Notes: generated from the sequence alone by a model not told the origin. A stretch of DNA of 37,487 nt from Candidatus Saccharimonadota bacterium (GCA_017519305.1 JAFWSN010000008.1:1-37487); one strand, 5' to 3'. Shown: positions 8,065 to 17,475, counted from the first letter of the stretch. Numbers and translations: made by a program.

Positions 8065-8859
8065 TTATAATTCACTACTTCTCATTTTGTTTAAATCATA
8101 ATTAATGGTTGATGGTCTAGGCTTATGTAGGTCGTAAACTGTAAGCTGTGGAAGAGGAAAGAATCCTTGAGAGGTTTTAAGCAATTTATATGGAGTCAGC
8201 CAAAGAAGATAGTCTATGCCTTTATCATAAAAACACTTTAATAATTCTTCATCAATAAAGAAGAGATGCGGCCTTCCGGGGACCGATTGCTCTACGATTG
8301 AAGTGTCGTCCGTTTGATTCTTTGTCTCAAAATATGCCGTAGATTCATCGAATACGACAAATATTATTTCGTAGCCTGGATGGTTCTGTTTATATGAAGA
8401 AATACTATCGATGTGTTCACTTATGACACGTTTATAGTTGTTTGAATATAAGGCAAAATTATGGTCTTCTTCTGTAGGTAATCCAGTATTCCCGATTATG
8501 GTTACCTTTGCATTAGGTGCGGCTGCAAGAAGCCCGCTTCGTTCTATCTCGTTATATATATCACGTTCATGTTTCATTGATGGATTATAAAGCTTTCCTC
8601 GTCTATTGGATCTTTCTGTATCGTTTACGCGCATAATATCCATCATTAGTTTGAAGCTATCGCAGTAAAAATCCGGAGGATTATTGGTATTTTTTGAATT
8701 ATCCACCCATTTTGCCCAGTTTTTCTTAGCTTTAATTTTGTTTAATACGGAAACCGCTTTCTCTGATTCTATGGGAAAACAAATCTCTGCATCATTTAAA
8801 ATTTGCAGCTGTTCAATTATATCTATTTCATTGTCCGCAAACATTCTGCCTTTACTCAT
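8065..8859 (-). CDS. Uncharacterised protein encoded between hsdS and hsdR
   Basis: I do not recognise this 264-residue soluble protein; it has no signal peptide or membrane segment. The N-terminal 50 residues are helical, then comes PPDFYCDSFKLMMDIMRVND (an acidic patch seen in some nuclease-like folds), RGKLYNPSMKHERD, a beta strand KVTIIGNTG, and EIIFVVFDESTAYFE, a hydrophobic strand ending in D-E-S. The tail ends DLHKPRPSTINYDLNKM. ATG 8857-8859 is chosen because AAAGGTG (8866-8872) is then a well-spaced ribosome-binding site; the GTG nine bases upstream is part of that site. Its position inside the M-S-X-R operon implies an accessory role in the restriction system. Confidence 0.8.
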   Translation of the reverse strand: MSKGRMFADNEIDIIEQLQILNDAEICFPIESEKAVSVLNKIKAKKNWAKWVDNSKNTNNPPDFYCDSFKLMMDIMRVNDTERSNRRGKLYNPSMKHERDIYNEIERSGLLAAAPNAKVTIIGNTGLPTEEDHNFALYSNNYKRVISEHIDSISSYKQNHPGYEIIFVVFDESTAYFETKNQTDDTSIVEQSVPGRPHLFFIDEELLKCFYDKGIDYLLWLTPYKLLKTSQGFFPLPQLTVYDLHKPRPSTINYDLNKMRSSEL

Positions 8860-8872
8860 ATCGTTCACCTTT

Positions 8873-10021
8873 CTAGATATTTATCTCTCCAGACATAAGT
8901 TTTGGGAGAAGAGCATCGCGCAAATGTAAGAGGGATTGCCTTTGAGAATTATTACAGATTATTTTTTCTAGCAGTGGCCTGAATGTCTCATCTTGTTTCT
9001 TTAATTCGTGTTCACTCGGAATTAGCACTTTCGAAAGGCTAAGTTCTTTTCTTTGGATATGGCCCATAGTAGTTGCCTTGCCCTTTGCTATATTTATAAA
9101 TCGCTCAAGATGTTTTTTTGTCCAAAAATAATAAAACCATTTTGGATATTCATCTGACGTCACTTTAAAGATATGTTGGTTGAGGCCTGCAACTTCACCG
9201 TCCCATATTTTTATGCACAAAGTACCAGACCAGGCAAACAAAACATCTCCCGGAAATACCGTATATTCTTCCTTTAATTCACTTGTACATCTCTCTGTAT
9301 CCTTCGATATGCCAGAGTTCATTTCCTTAATTTTTACAACTGGTAATCCTAAATCATTGTCTCCTGGACGGAATTTTTGCATAGCTAACCCGTTCGTATA
9401 TTTTGCAATTTCATCCAAGCCAACCGTAGCAATTGGCTTCATATTATCTATCCAGTTGTTAAAATGGCTTTGAAGTGTATTCTCAATTGTACAATTCTCG
9501 CAATTAATTAACTCGATTTTTTGGTCGAGAGCGGAGAGGATGCGGACGATTCTTTTCTGAGTTTCTAAATCATAAACAGGAATCATCAATTCTCTGATTG
9601 TTGCCATTGGAACTGTTGGTTGAGTGCTACCATGTGCATAATTAACCATCTGTAGTCTAAATTCATGACTTTTCATACACTGAAATAAAAATTCAGGGTC
9701 AATAGCATTTCGATTTGGGGTTATTTTAGCCACGTTCGGCGCAAGATGGTACTTTCCTTCCTCTAATATTTGTGCTATTTCGCCAATAGTTCCTGTATAT
9801 GAGAGAACGATGTCATACTTATGGAGCTTGCTTCTGGGCAGTATTTCTGATGATTCTTTAGAAATACGCTTTACGTCATTAAGTACGAGCCGCCCGTCTT
9901 TTAAATTTAACGCACGGATAGCTATTATTTCTCCATTATTGGTATATTTTATATGTTTAGTGAACTCAAATCCGGCTAATTTCGTTACATTGGCCACCTC
10001 ACCGAGCTTTTTATATTCCAT
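8873..10021 (-). CDS. hsdS: Type I restriction-modification specificity subunit (HsdS)
   Basis: The 382-residue protein has the two-half architecture of HsdS. The first target-recognition domain starts EYKKLGEVANVTKLAG and the first spacer helix holds LSALDQKIELINCEN (about 160-180). The second recognition domain (about 195-345, with FPGDVLFAWSGTL) is followed by a second helix ending LRDALLPKLMSGEI, the usual HsdS C-terminus. It sets the DNA sequence bound by the methylase and restriction complexes. ATG 10019-10021 overlaps hsdM by 11 nt and has AGGTG at good spacing; the GTG at 10033 lies within that site. There is only one hsdS and no sign of inverted partial copies. Confidence 0.93.
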   Translation of the reverse strand: MEYKKLGEVANVTKLAGFEFTKHIKYTNNGEIIAIRALNLKDGRLVLNDVKRISKESSEILPRSKLHKYDIVLSYTGTIGEIAQILEEGKYHLAPNVAKITPNRNAIDPEFLFQCMKSHEFRLQMVNYAHGSTQPTVPMATIRELMIPVYDLETQKRIVRILSALDQKIELINCENCTIENTLQSHFNNWIDNMKPIATVGLDEIAKYTNGLAMQKFRPGDNDLGLPVVKIKEMNSGISKDTERCTSELKEEYTVFPGDVLFAWSGTLCIKIWDGEVAGLNQHIFKVTSDEYPKWFYYFWTKKHLERFINIAKGKATTMGHIQRKELSLSKVLIPSEHELKKQDETFRPLLEKIICNNSQRQSLLHLRDALLPKLMSGEINI

Positions 10022-11507
10022 ACCCAATCTCACCTAAAACTTTTTTAATTTCAGTGTCTAACTCGGCAGATTTTTTCATTTGTTCAGAAAGCTCGGAAGT
10101 TAAGCGTTTCATTTTTTCTTCAAATGGCTCACCATCATCTTCGGCTTCTTTTATTCCGACATATCGTCCTGGAGTTAAAACACAATCATTTGCCTTAATA
10201 TCATCAAGCGAAGCTTTCTTGCAGAAGCCAGCTACATCATCATAATTATCGTCATTTGCGTAGGCATGATAAGTATTCGCGATCTTCATAATGTCATCTT
10301 CGGAAAGTTCGCGAAGCTTACGCGTAACCATAGTGCCCATATCGTTTGCATTAATAAAGAGAGTGTGGCCTTTTTGCTTCTTGTTACGATTTAGAATCCA
10401 AATTGAGCAAGGAACTGTTACGGTATAGAAGAGATTGGTTGGCATGGAAAGAATACAGTCTACGAGGTCGGCTTCGATGAGTTTCTTGCGGATTTCGGCT
10501 TCTTGGCCGCCAGCGGAAAGAGAACCGTTTGCTAGAATGATAGCTGCTTTACCATTTTGAGATAATTTAGACACCATGTGTTCTATCCAGGCATAATTGG
10601 CATTACCTTTTGGTGGAGTGCCGTATTTCCAGCGATAGTCATTGAGGAGTTTTTCTTGACCCCAGTCCGAAAGGTTGAATGGTGGATTGGCCATCACGAA
10701 ATCGGCTTTAAGGTCTTTATGTAAGTCTTCAGTAAAAGTATCAGCGGCAAACTTGCCGAGATTTCCATCGATAGAACGAATCGCAAGGTTCATTTTTGCG
10801 AGCTTCCAGGTGGTAGGATTCTTTTCCTGACCATAAATGGAAAGGTTATGAACGTTACCTTGGTGGCGTTGAATAAACTTTAAGGATTGGACGAACATGC
10901 CGCCAGAACCACAGGCCGGGTCGTAAACGCGACCCTCATATGGCTCGATTATTTCAACCATAGTGCGTACAAGACAGGCAGGAGTATAGAACTCGCCGCC
11001 TTTCTGTAGTTCGTTTGCGGCAAACTCACCAAGGAAGTATTCGTAAATGCGGCCAAGTAGGTCTTTTTCTTCGGCTTCTTTGGTGCCAACCTTAATGTTT
11101 GTGAATAGGTCGATAATCTCACCTAGGTTAACGTTGCGGTTGTCTGGATCGTTATAAACTTTGAATAGTACGCCTTTGAGCGTCGGGTTTTCTTTTTCGA
11201 TAGAATCGAGCGCTTTATCTAGGATCTCTCCAATATTGTAATCTTTGGCATGATCCACGAGATATTGCCAACGTGCGTTTTCTGGTACGAAGAATACGTT
11301 TTCCTCAGCATAAGCGTCACGGTCTTCTTCAAGACCTAGGCCTTCCTCTTTGAGGGCGTTATAGCGTTCATTAAAAGAATCGGAGATATATTTCAGGAAT
11401 ATTAAGCCTAGAATTAGGAATTTGTAATTGGTTACTGAAACGCCGCCGCGCATTTTATCGGCAGCTGCCCAGAGAGTCTTTTCTAGGTCTTTAATATTGC
11501 TATTCAC
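10011..11507 (-). CDS. hsdM: Type I restriction-modification DNA methyltransferase (HsdM)
   Basis: The 498-residue N6-adenine methylase is full length. Residues 1-135 form the HsdM N-terminal helical domain (LWAAADKMRGG). The SAM-binding motif DPACGSGGMF is at 196-205 and the catalytic NPPF at 274-277. It modifies the sequence chosen by HsdS so that HsdR does not cut host DNA. The start is GTG 11505-11507 with GGAGAAAA 11 nt upstream. It is the first gene of the hsdM-hsdS-X-hsdR operon and is divergent from the helicase gene across 190 nt. Confidence 0.96.
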   Translation of the reverse strand: MNSNIKDLEKTLWAAADKMRGGVSVTNYKFLILGLIFLKYISDSFNERYNALKEEGLGLEEDRDAYAEENVFFVPENARWQYLVDHAKDYNIGEILDKALDSIEKENPTLKGVLFKVYNDPDNRNVNLGEIIDLFTNIKVGTKEAEEKDLLGRIYEYFLGEFAANELQKGGEFYTPACLVRTMVEIIEPYEGRVYDPACGSGGMFVQSLKFIQRHQGNVHNLSIYGQEKNPTTWKLAKMNLAIRSIDGNLGKFAADTFTEDLHKDLKADFVMANPPFNLSDWGQEKLLNDYRWKYGTPPKGNANYAWIEHMVSKLSQNGKAAIILANGSLSAGGQEAEIRKKLIEADLVDCILSMPTNLFYTVTVPCSIWILNRNKKQKGHTLFINANDMGTMVTRKLRELSEDDIMKIANTYHAYANDDNYDDVAGFCKKASLDDIKANDCVLTPGRYVGIKEAEDDGEPFEEKMKRLTSELSEQMKKSAELDTEIKKVLGEIGYGI

Positions 11508-11550
11508 AATCGAGTTTTCTCCGCAATTAATTAGTAAAATTCTTACCTAT

Positions 11551-11559
11551 ATTATATCA
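11551..11559 (-). promoter_or_regulatory. hsdM operon promoter, extended -10
   Basis: On the minus strand TGATATAAT covers 11559-11551, a TGn-TATAAT extended -10 box with no clear -35 box. It implies a leader of about 35-40 nt that contains the GGAG site. Confidence 0.55.
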
Positions 11560-11607
11560 TGAAAACACCTCGAAACGGCCGCCAGGTATTCGATCTATCT
11601 GAGGGAT

Positions 11608-11634
11608 CACACAATCGTGCCAGAGCTTTGTGTG
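11608..11634. promoter_or_regulatory. Inverted repeat between divergent defence promoters, possible operator
   Basis: CACACAA (11608-11614) and TTGTGTG (11628-11634) are exact reverse complements 13 nt apart, midway between the hsdM and helicase promoters. A regulator site is possible; no regulator gene is adjacent. Confidence 0.35.
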
Positions 11635-11682
11635 CAGATATCGTTAAAACTTATGCTATATTTTGGCGTATAAAGTTTGTGG

Positions 11683-11688
11683 TATAAT
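11683..11688 (+). promoter_or_regulatory. -10 box of the helicase-nuclease gene (leaderless)
   Basis: TATAAT ends 9 nt before ATG 11698, so transcription should begin within about three bases of the start codon. No Shine-Dalgarno sequence is present. Confidence 0.6.
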
Positions 11689-11697
11689 TATTGCATA

Positions 11698-14600
11698 ATG
11701 TCAAGTAGCACAAACATCTCAATTAAAGACTTGGCGGCTTATTGTTTAGACTATTCTAAACTGGTCGCCGGCAATGCGAATCTTTCTAGGGGGCCTCGCG
11801 CCGAACTGGATAAAAATCTTATAGACGCCCATAATCTCATTTCTGAAATTCCCAACCAAGATGGTGAAATATTCTTTAATTTTGAATTAATAACAGGCGT
11901 AGAACATGACGTAAATATGCCTGAAAAATCAAAAACACAAGAACAGCTGGAAGCGGAAAAACGTCTACAAAAAGATAAAGAAATACTGGCTACTCTTACG
12001 GATATTAACAACAAAATAAAGACTCAAGAATATACCAAAAAAGTTATACTCGAGACCGGGATAATAAAATTTACAGCTAAGCGTGTGGATAACGGATTTT
12101 TTGGGCGAACCAAAGTTGTTGGTTCGGATGCTCCAGAAGACATCAAAACAGCACTTATCCAGGTGCCAGTAATGATCGACTTACATCCGCAAAAAAATTC
12201 TGTTGCGGTAAAAGTGACGATAACCGATCCGTATTTAAAATTCGCCATAGAGCCACTCAACAGCTTCTTAAAACAATCATACTATGATGATGTTTTTGAA
12301 CTAGTTACTAAGTTTGACGCAGAAGATAAAAACGCGATACCGGTCAGCGACACAACCCTAGAAGATGTATGGATGAAAATCAGATCGTATCTACATCTTA
12401 TGGATGCAGAAAATGTTTCTGAGACCCCGGACTTTTCTTATTGCACGATTAAACTTTCTACAAAAACGAACTATTTTCTGGCAGAGGATTTAAATATTCT
12501 TGCAAATAAAGACGATGATGAAATGGAAGAAACTTCTCTGGGGGCTTGGTCATCCGACGAAGACATGAACAATGAATACAGCGTGCACGACGATGGTCGA
12601 ACCGAAATATTTTTCCCGTTTCAGTACGACAAATATCAGCTAAAAACGTTGGGGATTATTGACAACAAAGCTTCGATTATAGAAGGGCCTCCTGGAACCG
12701 GCAAATCGCAAACCATTGCAAATATCTTGTGTCACTTGGCCGCAACTGGCAAAAAAGTCCTTTTTGTAAGCCAGAAAGACCAAGCGGTCAGAGGAGTAAA
12801 AGATAAACTTAAAACCTTAGACATACCATTTCTTTTTGGTTATATCCCAGACAGAACATCACGCCTATACACGGAAGATGACGAGCGCGATAGCGCCGTA
12901 AATATGTTAAAAAGTTTTCAGAAAACATATTTCAAGGTAGCAAGCAGCGATCAGAAAGCCCCGTTACGCATTATTCATGAAAAAGAAAATGCATATAATG
13001 ACGGGATTGAAAATGAGCGCAGCCTATTTGACTACTATAACCAGAGAAGGGCCCTCGATTATGTAAAAAACTATGCCACTTTGGGAATTAATCGCGAATG
13101 GTGGATTAAATACAATCAAGCATGGGAACAGACAAATCAGCTCAAAGATGCCGCGAATGAATATAAGAAGAATAACGCCGCTCTTATAAAAAAAGAATCT
13201 ACGGAATTAAAAGACACCGACGTCAATTATGTAGCCATAAGCGAATTTTTGTCGCAGATTCTAAAAGATTTTAATGAAATCGTTCCCGAAAGGGCCGGGT
13301 CATTCAGAACTATGTTTATCCGGAACAAGATGAACAATTCTCTAAAGAGACACGGGAAAGCAATTATTCAGGAAGTTTACCGTCAGGTTGAAGATATTAT
13401 TTTTTCTGACAATACAAAAACTGCACGACTAAGAGAGCTGCAATCGCTAAAAGATTATTTTGAAAACTGTATAACAATAAATAAAATCGCTTCATTGGAA
13501 AACGAAATGTTAGACTTGCTTGCTAGCGCCAGCATGAATCAGGAACAAGCCGACAATCTTCAATCTATTATCTCCGAAAAAGGAGAAGAGGCGGTATTTT
13601 CCGACATAAATGAATATACTGAATTAACTGAAGAGATTGACAGTATTGAACATTTTTCCGCCAATGAACTTAATCAAGAAATCAAAGAGCTTCAGAAATA
13701 TTGCAAAGGGAACGTTTGCAATTATATTCGTAATCGTATCTTGAAGCACATTGATGCTGTGAATTCTCAAAAAAGCACAAATGCGATATTGCACCGCATT
13801 GCTAATAGCCTTTCAAAAGGGAGGAAAGCATACAAAACGTTTGACAAGCTCAAGAATGGTGAAGATGGGCCAGACAATTTTAAGGTCATGTCCGAGACTG
13901 TACCGATTTGGATGATGAATTTAGAGGATGTCAATCGTATTATTCCGATGATCGCGAATGTCTTTGATTATGTTATCCTGGATGAAGCTTCTCAATGCAA
14001 CTTAGCATACTCGCTGCCGGTCATGTATCGTGCGAAACACACTGTATTCTTTGGGGATAGTCTACAGATGAGAGACACAAACACATTGTTTAAGTCAAAC
14101 CAGCAGCTTGAGGCTATTGCCAAAAAACACAAAATATCAGACTATTATCAGATTAAGGCTACCGAAGATTCTGTGAAATCCGTAATGGATATAGCAATTC
14201 TTGCCGGTTTTAAAACCGCCATATTACGTTATCACTATCGTTCGCCAAAGGAACTTATCGGATTTTCAAATACGAATTTTTATGAAGCCGTAGGACGCTC
14301 GTTGGAAGTTGTAAATGACAACATATTGACTTACAAAAATACAAACAGGGTATTAATTAATCACGTGATCGACGCACCGGATGAAAATGAAGATTCCGGA
14401 AAATGCAACTACGCTGAAGCCGAATACATTAAAGGATTAGTTGAAGAACTAAAAAGCGACCCAAGGACAAAAGATAAATCTATCGCCGTATTAACTTTCT
14501 TCAATGAGCAGGCCGAACTATTGCGTCAGTCTATCGAAGACGACGACGTTAAAGTTTCTATTATAGAAGGCATCCAGGGCGACGAAAGAGACATAGTGAT

Positions 14601-15714
14601 TTATTCTTTCGTCATAAGAGATCCTAGCGAAAAAAATCGCTATACCGCTTTAACTGGCGAAGGCGGGAATATCCGTAAAGGAGCGGCCGAGGGACGAGTA
14701 AACGTAGCATTCAGCCGCGCTAGGCTTCAAGTGCACTGTGTGACTTCATTAAAGCCAGAACTGTGGCCGGAGGGCATTTGGATAAAAAAATATCTTGAGT
14801 ATGTTGACGAGAATGGCATGCCTCAATCTCGTAATTCGACGGAAGGTCAGAGATTTGAATCCGAGTTCGAAAAAGAAGTATTTACAGCTATAGCCGAAGT
14901 ACTGGACAATCGCAGCTATTCAATGGATACGCAGGTCAAGTCTTGTGGGTTCCGCATAGATTTGGTTGTTGGCAACAAAAAAACTGGACGAAAACTCGCT
15001 ATTGAATGTGATGGCCCAAGCCACTTTGAGAATGGTGATGGTCAAGTATACGTCAAGAGCGACTGGGAGAGACAAATGGTCTTGGAGACGGCCGGATGGC
15101 ATTTTTATCGTATTTCATATTTTGATTGGATGGAAGAAAAAGAAAAAACACTGAAAGACGCACTAGAATACATTCAAAATTATCTCGACGACGGCAAAGA
15201 AAAACTATTTTCAGCTGCTGAATCAGTCAAGGCATTAAAGGCGGAAGAGGCTCTCCCGGAAGCGACCAAGAAAACTGACTACGTAACTAATTTTTCAGAC
15301 GACCCAGTTTTTCGAAAAGACGGAGACTCAAGTGATGCCGATGTGCAAAAAATTTTGAGAGAAGCTTTCACTCGTCCTACAGTCACTAATACCGTGAGCA
15401 AAACCAGCACAACTACAGCCTTGCCAAAACAACAATTTACCGTCGGTGATAGGGAGGTAAACCAGATTGAATTTGAAAAATATTTAAAGAAACATGTGGG
15501 GGGCACCATTACTATACGATATCAATCGACAAGAAAAAATAGCGCTCGGAGATGGAGGGACATAGACATGGAAAAATATGACTCTACTTACATATGGACG
15601 CGTCACGAAGACGGGTACCCTATCAGATATAGGCGTGACAGGGTTGTTGAATATAAAGATAATTCAAACCCAGACAAAACCTATGACGAAGACGAGGCCG
15701 ATTATGAAATATGA
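11698..15714 (+). CDS. SF1 helicase with C-terminal Vsr/DUF559-like nuclease and WYL-like domain (Hhe-like defence protein)
   Basis: The 1338-residue protein opens with a region of unknown fold (1-300). Next is a UPF1-type SF1 helicase: GPPGTGKS at 330-337, LDEAS at about 761-765, and VAFSRAR at about 1003-1009 (motif VI), with a long helical insertion between the first two motifs. Residues 1050-1165 form a PD-(D/E)xK nuclease of the Vsr/DUF559 type: RIDLVV (D1088), ECDGPSHF (E1103, D1105) and WHFYRIS. A WYL-like tail contains ITIRYQS and GYPIRYRRDRVVEY (about 1268-1320). The overall design resembles the single-protein helicase-Vsr defence type called Hhe, but I see no clear DUF4011 at the N-terminus. 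A defence role is inference. Confidence 0.85.
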   Translation: MSSSTNISIKDLAAYCLDYSKLVAGNANLSRGPRAELDKNLIDAHNLISEIPNQDGEIFFNFELITGVEHDVNMPEKSKTQEQLEAEKRLQKDKEILATLTDINNKIKTQEYTKKVILETGIIKFTAKRVDNGFFGRTKVVGSDAPEDIKTALIQVPVMIDLHPQKNSVAVKVTITDPYLKFAIEPLNSFLKQSYYDDVFELVTKFDAEDKNAIPVSDTTLEDVWMKIRSYLHLMDAENVSETPDFSYCTIKLSTKTNYFLAEDLNILANKDDDEMEETSLGAWSSDEDMNNEYSVHDDGRTEIFFPFQYDKYQLKTLGIIDNKASIIEGPPGTGKSQTIANILCHLAATGKKVLFVSQKDQAVRGVKDKLKTLDIPFLFGYIPDRTSRLYTEDDERDSAVNMLKSFQKTYFKVASSDQKAPLRIIHEKENAYNDGIENERSLFDYYNQRRALDYVKNYATLGINREWWIKYNQAWEQTNQLKDAANEYKKNNAALIKKESTELKDTDVNYVAISEFLSQILKDFNEIVPERAGSFRTMFIRNKMNNSLKRHGKAIIQEVYRQVEDIIFSDNTKTARLRELQSLKDYFENCITINKIASLENEMLDLLASASMNQEQADNLQSIISEKGEEAVFSDINEYTELTEEIDSIEHFSANELNQEIKELQKYCKGNVCNYIRNRILKHIDAVNSQKSTNAILHRIANSLSKGRKAYKTFDKLKNGEDGPDNFKVMSETVPIWMMNLEDVNRIIPMIANVFDYVILDEASQCNLAYSLPVMYRAKHTVFFGDSLQMRDTNTLFKSNQQLEAIAKKHKISDYYQIKATEDSVKSVMDIAILAGFKTAILRYHYRSPKELIGFSNTNFYEAVGRSLEVVNDNILTYKNTNRVLINHVIDAPDENEDSGKCNYAEAEYIKGLVEELKSDPRTKDKSIAVLTFFNEQAELLRQSIEDDDVKVSIIEGIQGDERDIVIYSFVIRDPSEKNRYTALTGEGGNIRKGAAEGRVNVAFSRARLQVHCVTSLKPELWPEGIWIKKYLEYVDENGMPQSRNSTEGQRFESEFEKEVFTAIAEVLDNRSYSMDTQVKSCGFRIDLVVGNKKTGRKLAIECDGPSHFENGDGQVYVKSDWERQMVLETAGWHFYRISYFDWMEEKEKTLKDALEYIQNYLDDGKEKLFSAAESVKALKAEEALPEATKKTDYVTNFSDDPVFRKDGDSSDADVQKILREAFTRPTVTNTVSKTSTTTALPKQQFTVGDREVNQIEFEKYLKKHVGGTITIRYQSTRKNSARRWRDIDMEKYDSTYIWTRHEDGYPIRYRRDRVVEYKDNSNPDKTYDEDEADYEI

Positions 15715-16726
15715 AACAATCATGAAAAAAATCACCGACGGTCTCACCGGTGACCCTCAAAAAGACATTCCGTATTTAATGGAACAGACCAAAAAATACA
15801 AAGATCACGAAATGGGAACAGAAATCTTGCGCGCTTGCGGACGATTAATGAGTCAGTGTGTGCCAGAAGATACAAAGGAAGAGGTTACTAAGATAATTCA
15901 AGAAAAAATAGACTTCTTTAACGATACACTGCACGAAGCTCGCGTTGCGCAGCGTGAACAAAAATTTGATGAGGCACTCACCGCAATAGAAAAAGCAGTA
16001 CACGAAATAGAAGAATTGGGTTTTTATAAGGATGATCGTGTCAGTGAATATCGTTGTTTTAATGAATTCTTTGAGGAAGTACTGTACAGAGAATACGAAA
16101 AACCTACAAAAACTTTGCGCTATCCAGATTTTCCAACTGATCAAATATATTTACAATATGGTAGCTCGTTAATTGATGCCGGTCGTCCAAAAGATGCCGA
16201 GGCTGCCCTCACTACTGCCATGCGTTGGAATCCGGCATCGGTAGACATTGCAATTGAACGCGCCGAAGCCTGTAAGCTTCAAGGCAAACTTGAAGATTTT
16301 TTCAAAATTACATTAGACAGTTTCAAATATGCATTTCGTCCAAAACAAGTAGCTAGATGTTTCCGTAACCTCGGATTTTACTTTGCAGAAAAAACAATGT
16401 GGAGGGAATCCGCGGCCTGTCTCAAATTGAGCATACAATTTGACAGGGAATCGGAAATGGCTTTTTCTGAGATACTTTATATTGAGACGACAGCAGGAAA
16501 AGATGTTAATCTGTTGCTTAGTCCAGAAGAAATTCAAGAAATTGCTAAAAAGTATAACTTCCCATTTGGTGCGCACAAAGACGTGCTCGGGTTATCGTAT
16601 ACCTATGGAGAATATTTTGCGGACAAAGGCGACGCGGATCTAGCAGAATATTGTTGGCAAATCACCTACGGCTTGACCGGCGATGAAAACATCAAAAAAT
16701 TGATTGATAATTTGCCGAAACATTAA
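15704..16726 (+). CDS. TPR-like protein coupled to the helicase-nuclease
   Basis: The 340-residue soluble protein is made of helical hairpins with TPR spacing, for example FDEALTAIEKAVHEIEELG, IYLQYGSSLIDAGRPKDAEA, AALTTAMRWNPASVDIAIER and YGEYFADKGDADLAEYCW. Such repeats usually bind other proteins. ATG 15704-15706 overlaps the helicase gene by 11 nt and has GAGG at 15694-15697. An open frame reaches back to 15578 but lies inside the helicase gene and has no better start. The tight coupling suggests it is a partner or regulator of the helicase-nuclease. No catalytic motif is visible. Confidence 0.8.
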   Translation: MKYETIMKKITDGLTGDPQKDIPYLMEQTKKYKDHEMGTEILRACGRLMSQCVPEDTKEEVTKIIQEKIDFFNDTLHEARVAQREQKFDEALTAIEKAVHEIEELGFYKDDRVSEYRCFNEFFEEVLYREYEKPTKTLRYPDFPTDQIYLQYGSSLIDAGRPKDAEAALTTAMRWNPASVDIAIERAEACKLQGKLEDFFKITLDSFKYAFRPKQVARCFRNLGFYFAEKTMWRESAACLKLSIQFDRESEMAFSEILYIETTAGKDVNLLLSPEEIQEIAKKYNFPFGAHKDVLGLSYTYGEYFADKGDADLAEYCWQITYGLTGDENIKKLIDNLPKH

Positions 16727-16730
16727 AAAC

Positions 16731-16756
16731 CCCGCACCATGCGGCGCGGGATTTTT
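16731..16756 (+). terminator. Terminator after the helicase/TPR operon
   Basis: CCCGC (16731-16735) can pair with GCGGG (16746-16750), or CCGC with GCGG at 16741-16744, followed by five Ts. A-run upstream makes it possible in both directions, which suits the convergent gene at 16773. Confidence 0.7.
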
Positions 16757-16772
16757 AAGGTGAGGCGCTAAA

Positions 16773-17399
16773 CTAAAAATTGTTATTAAACCACAGTTGA
16801 TACTTGTAATCATATCTTTTGGCGAGCCAGCAGCAATAATCAAACGACAGTAGAAATTCTTTTCGGCAAAGCGGATGCAAATCTTGGATTTGCAGTTTCT
16901 CCACGTAGGCTTTTTCGTCGTCCGAATATTGGCTAAAAGTCAGCCGATTGGCACGGTCCGGATTTTGCTCCAGCGACTTTTGGATCTTGTCCGCGCACTT
17001 TAGGCAGTCGATCTCCTCGTCGAGATTAAAAGCGTACGATATCAACGTAAAATAAAACACAATTACCATCATCAAATAAGCTACGATAAAGAAACAGTGC
17101 ATATATTCTGGTTGATGAGATAACCAACGATTCGTTACTAAAGGCGCGATACAAATCGGCAATGCCAAGAAATAAAATTTTTTCATTAAACTTAGCGATT
17201 CTTGTTTTTCTCGTTTGATTAAATGCTCCTCGTCAAACACGATGAGCGCGCCCGAGAAAGAAAAGCCCAAACTAAGTACCGTCAAAAGCTTCGTCACTAC
17301 GTTGCCGGCCAGCCAAAGCACCAACAGCCCAAACGGTATTGCCAGGATTATTGCCGCCACGATGATGCTATAAAAAATTACACTTTTCCGTTCTTCCAT
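16773..17399 (-). CDS. Membrane protein of unknown function
   Basis: I do not recognise this 208-residue protein. It has about four membrane helices: residues 7-30 (VIFYSIIVAAIILAIPFGLL), 35-55, 72-92 and 100-122. A cytoplasmic C-terminal region of about 85 residues follows, with a CLKC pair (about 133-136), the acidic QYSDDEKAYVEKLQI stretch and several aromatic residues. CLKC could be redox-active or metal-binding, but two cysteines alone are weak evidence. GGGAGG precedes ATG 17397-17399 by 7 nt, and a TATAAT box lies at 17437-17442 (minus strand). It forms a single-gene unit divergent from the glycan cluster. Confidence 0.75.
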   Translation of the reverse strand: MEERKSVIFYSIIVAAIILAIPFGLLVLWLAGNVVTKLLTVLSLGFSFSGALIVFDEEHLIKREKQESLSLMKKFYFLALPICIAPLVTNRWLSHQPEYMHCFFIVAYLMMVIVFYFTLISYAFNLDEEIDCLKCADKIQKSLEQNPDRANRLTFSQYSDDEKAYVEKLQIQDLHPLCRKEFLLSFDYCCWLAKRYDYKYQLWFNNNF

Positions 17400-17475
17400 T
17401 CTAACACCTCCCTATCAAGATGCACCCACCTCTATAATTATACCACAAACAGGGGTCCCAGGGAATTGCTAAGTT

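Noticed and set aside
8873-10021. Phase-variable shuffling of hsdS
   Set aside because: Only one complete hsdS is present, with no partial copies, inverted repeats or recombinase nearby.
11677-11697. Longer start for the helicase-nuclease gene
   Set aside because: It would use a non-ATG codon lying before the -10 box; ATG 11698 follows the box and begins the conserved-looking sequence.
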